NCBI GenBank assembly: GCA_950295325.1
Contig: OX485805.1
Span: 57,374,758-57,438,757, forward strand
DNA: 64,000 nt
Source of the DNA: Polytrichum commune
Lineage: Eukaryota > Streptophyta > Polytrichopsida > Polytrichales > Polytrichaceae
Direction: 5' to 3'
Shown here: piece after piece, positions 56,016 to 64,000 of the stretch
Layout of the letters: each line of letters starts with the position of its first letter
Numbering within the stretch: the first letter of the stretch is position 1
Made by a program: the position numbers and the translations under genes
The notes under the pieces: model-generated
Told to the model about the DNA's origin: nothing
Database searches by the model: none
Seen by the model: only the letters and a program-made list of their open reading frames with translations

Positions 56016-57215
56016 GGTAACCAATACGGATATCCACAACTTCAGCTCAAGGGTACATCATCTATCATTATTCATCTTATTAAAGAAAAATACAATATTG
56101 TTGCAAGACTTGATTTGCAAGTTTTTAATACTAAAAATAATTGTGGTTATAATATCTATCTACATCTATAAATGATAGTTGGGTCCCTTACAAGTTGGAA
56201 AATAATGACAAAGTAAAAACATTCTTCCTACGTATTTAAAAAATCATAATTCCTACATGTTTTGGAGCTTATCTAGAAAATGAATATACTAAAAAAGAAA
56301 CATATAAGGATTAAAAATTCATGATTTCTACAATATGCTCCGATTTCGTATACCTATTGCTATTCAAGATATGTTTGATCTAAGATTTTCGGAGACGATT
56401 TGTTGATTTTTTAGACTTGTTAGGTGGATATCAAAAAAATTCATAACAAAGAAGAAAATGAGGGTATGAAGCAAAAGTCATACGTAGTTATGACCTTGTT
56501 GCAAATGCAAATGCCTATATCACATGTCTCATCTTCTTCCTCATTCCAAATTTTGGATGCAAATTCATCAAATTGAGCAATTTCATTATGTAACATTTCC
56601 ATGATTTCTTGTAATAAATATCCTTCCGACATATTTCCTTCAAGTTTTGTCTTTTGGCACACAAAAGCTAAGCAAAAACAAGACATGCGATGTAGGCATT
56701 TGCATTTGTAACAAGGTCATAACCATATATAACTCTTGCTTCATACCCTTAATTTTTTTTTTGATAATAACTTACTTTGATATCCACCTAACAAGCCTAT
56801 AAATTCAACAAATCGTCTTTGTGAATCTTGGGTCAAACATACCTTGGATAACAATAGGTATGTGAAATTGGAGCATATTGTAGAAATCATGACTTTTTAA
56901 TCCTTATATGTAATTTTTTTCAGTAAATGCAATTTTTATATAAGCTCCAAAACTTGTAGGAGTTTTTTTAAAATTTTAATTTAATTTGTAATTTAATATG
57001 TTAATTTTTTAATTTTACTTGGTCATTATTTTCCAACTTGTAAAGGTTCCAACTATCATTTATAGAAGTACATTGATGTTGATCCACAAGTCTTGTTTTG
57101 TATTAGAAACATGTAAATCAAGTCTTGCATCAATATTGCATTTTTATCCAATAAGATGAGTATTGAGAGATAGTGTGCCCTTGAGTTGAAGTTGTGGATC
57201 GCCGTATTAGTTACT
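56016..57215. repeat. Giant imperfect hairpin, ~520-bp arms
   Basis: The left arm (56016-56530) reappears as reverse complement at 56680-57215. Paired landmarks, outside to inside: TATCCACAACTTCAGCTCAA with TTGAGTTGAAGTTGTGGATC; AATGATAGTTGGGTCCCTTA with AAGGTTCCAACTATCATTTA; GTTTTGGAGCTTAT with ATAAGCTCCAAAAC; ATGACCTTGTTGCAAATGCA with TGCATTTGT-AACAAGGTCAT type. The loop is about 150 bp (56531-56679). The loop and inner left arm carry an 81-codon minus-strand frame (MSEGYLLQEIMEMLHNEIAQ, EEEDETCD) of unknown family. An RNA from either strand would fold into long double-stranded RNA. Confidence 0.85.
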
Positions 57216-60200
57216 CAGCTTGAAAATGTGTTATTATGAAAAAAATGTGGAAGTATATAGCCTAAGGGTTCATTAAACATGTACCAAAAAAATCTTCAAG
57301 TTTTTATTTACTTTCTATGTGTGTCGTTGGATACCACACTGTTTGTTTTAGTTTGGTTTTTGGGCCCCCTCAAAGATGTAGGCAATAAACTCAAACATGT
57401 AAAAGCTTTGTCATTCAAACAAATTTCATTTTTTGCCCCTAACTTCTTATCATTTTTTTCATTTAGATTTAAAAATCATTGTCTTTATACTCCCTCCTTC
57501 CATAGCCTTGGATTTCTTATCTCTCGAAATTTATGATATTTTATCTTTCAAAGTTGGTTCAGATAATGGACTAAGAGAGTTGAGTATTTTTTTTCACTTT
57601 GTTTTAAACCTCCAATCTTATGGTAGTGGCTATAGATAATTTGATAGGTAGTGTTTAGGCCTTTTCTATCCTTGTTTCTCATGCAAATTTACGCACGGCC
57701 ATAGTCGCGGTATTTACCACTTCAAAAATTTGACATTGTATGAAGTAAATAAATAAATAAATAAATATAAATAAATATATTCTTGAAGGATGCATTTAAT
57801 ATTGTATGCCAATTTTCAATAAGAGGCTTAACTAGGGCACTCATGTAGTTTATAGTCAAAAGAGAGTTAATCGAACTAGATGGGCAACCTCAAAATCATG
57901 CTTATATCACTCTAGGGTGCCTTTAGATCTCTAACTTGAAGTTTAGAAGGTTTCATCATGAATAAATGATGAATTGTGCCTTCTTCGTATTGTAGGTGTA
58001 ATTGTTATAAATATCATTTTACATTTCGAAACCCCTAGCCTATAATATTTTAATTATTTGACAGTGTGAAGGCATGCCCACATGGGGATGTCTGAATTCA
58101 ATGCAACATGTGTATTGAATTTGGAGGGACCCGCATCATTGTTGGCATGTAGCATCATGTTAACAAATTTATGAGTATATATATAGAAACATACTATAAA
58201 AAGATAAGTGCAAACATTCTTGAATTTGTAAAAAATAATTACAAACTTTGGATCTAATAGTAAAAATACTTCACTATGGAAAAAAAAAAAAAAAAAACTT
58301 TACCAACATAGAAAAGAGATGCTTTGAGGCCTTAGGTCCTGAGTGAGGACTTCTACCAATGAATTACCTTTTACTTTGAGAATGCCTACTTTTACTCCAA
58401 CTGTAAAGCTATTTGATAGATGCATAACCTCGTTTAGTGTTTTCCATAATGTAAAGCTTGCGTATTTGCACAAGGTCATAACAAGGTTGGGACAAATCTG
58501 AACCCGACAAATATTCGTCTAATACAAATCCCCAACCCTAAATTCTAAACCCTAAAACCTATCATATTTGAATATATGGCATGAAAACTTGTGTGCCAAC
58601 ATTTTATGTGGGAGCATACTTTCCATCCACTACGAGTGATTTTACCCAATTAGTTACTCATGATGCACATTTTTCTATGTAACGCTTATTGTTAGGAGTT
58701 CATTTAAATGTGGACATGCTTCTCCATAGGACCTCATCATGTCCTTCAAGCACACATGTTCCTAGATTACCTCAGTCCCCAACATCTAGAAACACCATAG
58801 ATACACTACTTAGGCCCTCTTTACATGAGGGGTCAAGGCCTTTAAAATATGAATCCAAATCACACAAAGTATTGACTCTAGCCAAGAAGGGAGGGAACTC
58901 TGACACAACCCCATTATTGAAAATTGTGTTTTCATTTTGGTCCAACCCAATTTTCTTCCCTCATGTTGTGCCAAATTTTGTCTTTAGTGCATTAAAATAT
59001 AATTTCACCTCATTGGAATATGCCCTTGTGTGTTCCCTTGTTTAAATATTTCCATAAACTCCAGATAAATTAGTACCGACTCAGTCATCAGATGAGGAAT
59101 CGTCCTCAGATAAATCTAGCTGCTGCTCCAACAATGTGTTCTTGAAGTGTTTTCACATGAATAACACATCGAGCCTCGTCAAGCATCAAACCGTTTCTTA
59201 TGTCAACATTGTGCATGTGTGGACCAATGTTGATCTATTATCGTCCTCTTTTTTCTTATTAGAATAAAATAAAATCCATTCACGTATCTATTATGAGGAT
59301 TCCACATTTTTGGATGCGTATAGGGTATGGGTATTTGACAATATTTTTGTTTTGAATACCATTCGGGTCTACATACCATGTAGAAACCTAGACAAAATCG
59401 TCCTAGTCTCAATATGGTTTTGAAGGGTATACGATCCAAATAATAATTTAGGTATACAACGATTCTCTCAACTTCACAGACCCACCAAATATGAATATTT
59501 GACTAGAAATATCACAATACCCACGAGTAGGTTCAATGATACAATTATCAATCTTGATTATTGACACCATGCAATCACCTATATATATTAGACTAACACT
59601 CGTGTGGGCCTATTAATAAGTTTATCCTTTTGCAGTCATATGCTTGCTTTTGTATATACATTGGAACTTTGCAGTCATTCCAAAATACCATAGACTGGCT
59701 TCAATGTTCAATATTGAAGTCTTCAACACCTGTCAAATGCCATTTTGGCCGTCAAAAAAGTTGCAAATAGAAACATAGTTGGACTCCAATCTTGGCACCC
59801 TAGCAGACACTTCTAAATTTTAATAACTCCTACAATTTCGACTTTGCAACTTCAACTCGGTGTCGACTGCAACTTCGGCTTGGCAAGCATAGTTATATGT
59901 GAACATGGATTTTCAAAACAAAGTTGGGTGAAGAGTGATTGTAAAAGTCGATTGAAACTTGAAACACTGGATGCATTGATGTGAGTATCATAATGCGGTC
60001 TTCCGATGGAAAATATGGATTGGGCTAGAATTTTTGACACTTGGAAATGGACCAAAAACCAGAGTTGGAATGATGATTAAGTGCATTATGTAGGGAATCT
60101 AAATAAGTTTAGTGCATCATTTTATTGCATGTACTTCTTCAATTTAGTGAGAGATCATATTATTTTCATATTCAATACAAAACGGCCAATATCAAGTTTT

Positions 60201-60237
60201 TTTTTGTGCAGTGTTTCCAAAAAGTTTGAAAGTTTGA
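57216..60237. other. Intergenic, no gene recognised
   Basis: Contains an (AAAT)n tract near 57745-57775, an A19 run near 58279, a telomere-like CCCTAAA scatter at 58530-58557, and an inverted fragment of the GAGGTGAGAGAATC dispersed repeat near 59310-59470. The 118-codon frame at 58689-59045 has no recognisable domain. Confidence 0.5.
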
Positions 60238-62190
60238 GTGAAGTGTGACTATTTTGAAGCCCTTCACATTGAGATGCATGTGCACACTTCAAACTTGAAC
60301 ACTGACTGGCTTCATATACATTATTCCAGTACAGCCTGGAGTTTAATTTTCTCGGATGTCAAATCTGGTGTGCTGCATCCAAACTGCAACATTACTGATT
60401 CTACATGGGATACTTGGTTGAGAGTCAGAACACCAACTTTACCTTCCCAAGCTTCACTTCACAAGATCAAATTATCAACGTGAACCAAAGCAACATCCAT
60501 ATTGTTAATAAGGATTGCGAATGCAATACAACAAAGATCGATTTCACGGTTTTTTCCCATAAATGACACCTTCACAAGCAAAGCTCTGGGGCAGTACATG
60601 TGCCTTATTCTCACATCGGGTAATGGCAATATTTCAAACCAATCGTTTGCAATGGAGCTTGACACGTATCCAAATTATGAGTTCAATGTTTCAGTCAACA
60701 TTCACACAGGCGTGGATGTGAACAGCATGAATTCAACCACAGAGTACATGCAACATTTATTGTGGGTGCAGATACTGACTGTTTCACCAACTGTGGGACC
60801 TTTGAGGCTTGGATTACGTAAGATGGTGCAATGAAGACATTTGATGTGGGATTCGACAAATGTGTCTAAACCAGAGGTTAATGTGATTCACATTATGAAT
60901 CTGGAACTTAGCAAGGTATTCAACAAGTACATGTATATCTGACTCTCTGGATGGACTGCAGCAGCTAGAGACTCATGGGATAGAATCATGGAGGTTCCAG
61001 AGCAACTTTCCTTTAGAAATTACTCTAGCACCCTCACCTGGGACTTGGTCATCACCTTCACCAAGTTTTCCTCATCTGCCTCAACCTAATCCACACGATT
61101 CCCATCTGCCAAACATCGGGCAAATTAATTTGGGTCTACATGGAATTAGTGCAGTCACTATCCTTTTATTTTGTCGTCATACTCTGTTATTTGAGACATC
61201 AGAAGAGCAAGAGGTAGCTCTACATAGCAAGTCCAGGCACCCCAAGCACCAACCACCTGATCATGCAAGGGCCGCACATGTTCACATACAAAGTTTTCAG
61301 CAAGGCAACCAAAAACTTTAGCAAGAGTGAGATTCTAGGGTCAGGCAGGTTCAGATGTAAATTGCAGGGTGCCCTTGTACCAGGATTAGCCAGATTCGTC
61401 ATCAAAATCTGGTGCAGTTGCAAGGATGGTGCAACAAAAAATTGTTGCTTGTTTACTATTATTACATACCAAACAAAAGCTTTGACGAATGGATCTTCAA
61501 TGATAGTCAAGAACACGAATCTGAAGTCGAGTGTGGTCCCTCTGCCAAGACATCAGCCTTGAAGGTTCTCAGCTGGGACGTGCAATATAACATCCATGTG
61601 GGAATCACAGGAGCATTCGCACATCTGCACAAGGAATGGCAGCAATGTGTTCTGCAAAGAGACATCAAATCCAGCCATGTGATGTTGGATGCTAATTTTG
61701 ATGCCCGTCTAGGGGACTTGGGTTGGCCCACCTGATAGACCACGAGAAGATGGAGAAGCCCACAATGATGGCTGGCACCCTTGGGTATATGGCACCTGAG
61801 ATGCCCTACACAGGCAACTGAGATGCCCTACACAGGCAACTGAGATGCCCTATACAGGCAAGGCCACCAAGGAGACGAATGTGTACAGTTTCCAGGTGTT
61901 GGTTCTCAAGGTCATTTGTGGGAGGTGAACATTGGATGTTCATCAACCTGGCCAAAAGATTTGGTTATTGTGGAGGTTGTACGGCATGCACATGAAGCTG
62001 GAAATCTGTTGGACGTCGTTGACCCTAGATTAGAGTTAAATTCTTCCAACCCTAACACCATCTCTGAAATCATCTGAAGCACTTAATCCTCCTTAAGTGC
62101 CACCTCCTCAAGCAAGTCAACCTCGACTAAATCACAAGACTATCTCATTAGTGCTGGCAGCAAGTAATTAACCTCACTTGGGACTTGTAA
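60238..62190 (+). pseudogene. L-type lectin receptor-like kinase pseudogene
   Basis: Fragments in all three frames follow the domain order of plant L-type LecRKs, which are plasma-membrane kinases with an extracellular legume-lectin domain. The lectin part has SFAMELDTYPNYEFN and IHTGVDVNSMNST (60650-60745) and a later LELSKVFNKYMYI block (about 60900-60940). The kinase part has FTYKVFSKATKNFSKSEILG (about 61282-61341), LLVYYYYIPNKSFDEWIFND, LSWDVQYNIHVGITGAFAHL and the catalytic loop VLQRDIKSSHVMLDANFD (about 61648-61701) followed by ARLGDLG, where HRD has become QRD and DFG has become DLG. GTLGYMAPEMPYTG follows at about 61776. Stops, frameshifts and a 22-bp triplication break it. No continuous membrane segment remains. 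Confidence 0.9.
61796..61861 (+). repeat. 22-bp tandem triplication in kinase pseudogene
   Basis: Three copies of CTGAGATGCCCTACACAGGC plus AA. The unit covers the EMPYTG codons of the activation-segment end. Two extra 22-bp copies add 44 bp and shift the frame. Confidence 0.95.
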
Positions 62191-63483
62191 TTGTATAGTA
62201 GAAAATTGTGTTCCATCTTGTCATGAGACACAACTGACAAATGCCAAGAAATCACACTGAGTGAAGAGGTTCTGCAAAATTTGCAATGAGTGACTGCTCA
62301 TTGATTAACAAAGTAGGATGTGTCTGAATGTTGACACATGCTTGACATATGCCCTAATGCTGGAAGTAGAGTTTAATTTCAACCAAATCCTACTGGGAAG
62401 CTCCTGTAATCAACATGTTCAAAGCAATTCATAGCAAGATCCACAAGCCTACATTCATGAAACTTCCAATAGAAGGGGATTAGTCCACCACCTGCTCCTT
62501 TGCAATCAGCATATTTGCAATCGTTCATGGACATCTTAATTCCTCTGTTCTCTATTGTTCACAGAACAGGGATAGGCGATTTTTCTCTCTACTCGACAGA
62601 TACCAGTGACATGTCATCAGTGAGAATCACTTATCTGACTTCTTTTCTACTGGATCCTGCTGAGAATAATTGACTCAGAACTTCCTGGCTGTCTTCTTTG
62701 TTATACTCTCATTAGACTACAGATGTTCAACAAGTAGACATCAAGTTAAATGTTGAGAATCCCAAGAACCAACCTAGCCCAAAAGTTCCCGAAAGAGCAC
62801 ATCAATATCTGGATTAAAAAGCACTAAGCTATCCTCTTCATTGAGGCAGGTTTGACATCAAGCACAAGGAATGGGAAGTGCAGAGTGAGGATAAGGTCCA
62901 AAGACATACGGTACTAAAGTCACAATGCACCAGGAAATAATCCTCCTTGACATTCAAGGGGTGTCCTGGTTGTAAATTTCAATCCGTAATGAACATCCAT
63001 TTGCACCAAATTATTACAAACAAGGACAAACATAATAAAGTTAAACAACACAAGTACAACCACTCTGATCTGACGCTTTTATGATGATAATGTCTTGGAT
63101 GGAATTGTTGGGTCCAACATACTAAGCAACAATGGCAGATCACACCATGTAACTCACTTCAGAACTCCATTGGAAATATCAACTAAAATACTGCAAGGGT
63201 TGCAAATAATGTCACAAAAAGGAAATGCCAACACAAAATTCAACAATTCAAAAGATGCGTATGCTTTGCAGAGTTTAAATACCTCAAACCCATGTGTGAT
63301 GGTTCTTAAAGCACACCAGAAAATGAAGCCATATTAATGCTCGACTCTTAGCAATAAATGGTCTTCTTTGACTAGGATGTTTAGATTCTATACATGCTGG
63401 ATAAATATTTTGAGGTAGTAATGGAGAAGATATTCCACCTGGTCGTCCGTGACCCCACACAACACATGCTCCTGCACGTAACT
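62191..63483. other. Intergenic and probable 3' UTR of the right-edge gene
   Basis: No domain-bearing frame. The part nearest 63483 is expected to be the 3' UTR of the minus-strand gene. An 80-codon plus-strand frame at 63095-63337 has no recognisable family. Confidence 0.4.
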
Positions 63484-63729
63484 TCAGCCTTTTCGTTGCT
63501 TGAACTTAGAGACTGGCCGACTTGAGGATGTTCCTGATCCCTGCAAATTGCAAGGTGTCTCAGAACCATATCTTTGCAAGAACATTGATTTTCATGGAAC
63601 TGATAAAAGGAGAAATAACACTTCAACAATCAGTACCTAATATGTGTCTGATGACAAATGACTTACCGGGACAAGAGATATGGGAGGAAATGCCTCAACA
63701 TTTCGCTCCATGACAGTCCCAGAGAAAGC
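63484..63729 (-). CDS. URI-like prefoldin chaperone, last two exons (partial)
   Basis: Two minus-strand exons fit together exactly. Exon at 63667-63729 (63 bp, acceptor ...CCAG, donor GTAAGT) encodes AFSGTVMERNVEAFPPISLV plus Pro. After a 126-bp intron ending TTTGCAG, the exon at 63484-63540 (57 bp) encodes GSGTSSSRPVSKFKQRKG and TGA. Both are whole codons in phase 0. The AFSG-V-ER block followed by a C-terminal PVSKFK/PVSRFK box is, as I recall, characteristic of the unconventional prefoldin URI, a cytoplasmic/nuclear chaperone partner of RPB5 in RNA polymerase assembly. The rest of the gene lies beyond the window or in exons I could not find, so the family call is tentative while the exon structure is strong. 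Confidence 0.55.
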
Positions 63730-64000
63730 CTGGTACAGACCATTCAAATGTTACCAATATTAGAACATATCTGATTATGCACAGTAACATATGAGAATAA
63801 CTTAGCATCAGTAGATGCGCACCCCAACAGTTAAACTCAATTCCAGTATCTGCAAAAGACTTCCCTAACATATACACCCAATTAAATCTGCAACACATCA
63901 CCGTAATCCATTACTAGCATATTTTTTAGCAGTAAACTCATAAGGTACTAGTATATACTTCCAAACGTACAACAGAATCTGGTTATAGCTTTGTTGACCA

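Noticed and set aside
56441..56686. 81-codon minus-strand frame as an independent gene
   Set aside because: It spans one arm and the loop of the giant hairpin and has no family match that I recognise; kept only as an observation.
58530..58560. Interstitial telomere repeats
   Set aside because: Only scattered single CCCTAAA-like units, not a tandem array.
58799..58830. Harbinger-like terminus (TTAGGCCCTCTTTACATGAG)
   Set aside because: It resembles a TIR, but no inverted partner or second TTA flank was found nearby.

Overview
The window is nuclear DNA of a land plant. The evidence is a SAUR-type gene, a plant-like SNW/SKIP splicing factor, L-type lectin receptor kinase relics, a chromodomain Ty3/gypsy element, a Ty1/copia element and many MITEs and SINE-like inserts in AT-rich, gene-poor DNA. 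I cannot name the species. A non-seed plant is possible, but this is only an impression.

Three genes are well supported: a SAUR-like gene (7094-7546, +), an SNW/SKIP homologue with an uninterrupted 610-codon reading frame (48247-50079, -), and the last two exons of a gene that runs off the right edge (63484-63729, -), whose C-terminus resembles the prefoldin-like protein URI. Two weaker gene-like signals are a membrane-protein first exon at 46350-46703 (+) and a run of splice-like sites on the minus strand at 42.0-44.0 kb. There are also a decayed lectin receptor kinase pseudogene (60.2-62.2 kb, +) and a shredded paralogous piece at 53.0-53.95 kb.

The rest is mobile DNA and repeats. From left to right: 2.9-5.3 kb holds a SINE-like insert with a 12-bp target duplication and small MITEs. 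8.9-15.3 kb holds a mosaic of inverted-repeat arms, an old direct duplication, two long-TIR MITEs with 8-bp target duplications, and a tRNA-derived SINE. 15.7-16.7 kb is a GC-richer block of unknown origin. 16.97-22.38 kb is a decayed Ty3/gypsy chromovirus on the minus strand with a nested TA-flanked MITE. 22.8-29.9 kb has no gene I can support. 30.0-37.4 kb is a roughly 100-bp GC-rich minisatellite split by a very young Ty1/copia insertion (30648-37067) whose LTRs differ at one base, yet whose coding region carries two stops and two frameshifts. 39-41 kb holds a MITE, a palindrome, a LINE C-terminal relic and a Harbinger-like MITE. 44.2-47.5 kb holds three different families of local tandem repeats. 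50.4-54.3 kb holds a Harbinger-like MITE, two CTACACC MITEs and a 1-kb fold-back element nested with a receptor-kinase fragment and another MITE. 56.0-57.2 kb is a very long imperfect hairpin with arms of about 520 bp, the most unusual structure in the window.

The surviving genes show no functional linkage. The layout is typical of isolated plant genes in a sea of nested transposons. Several insertions have precise, sequence-visible target duplications, so the order of events can be read directly.
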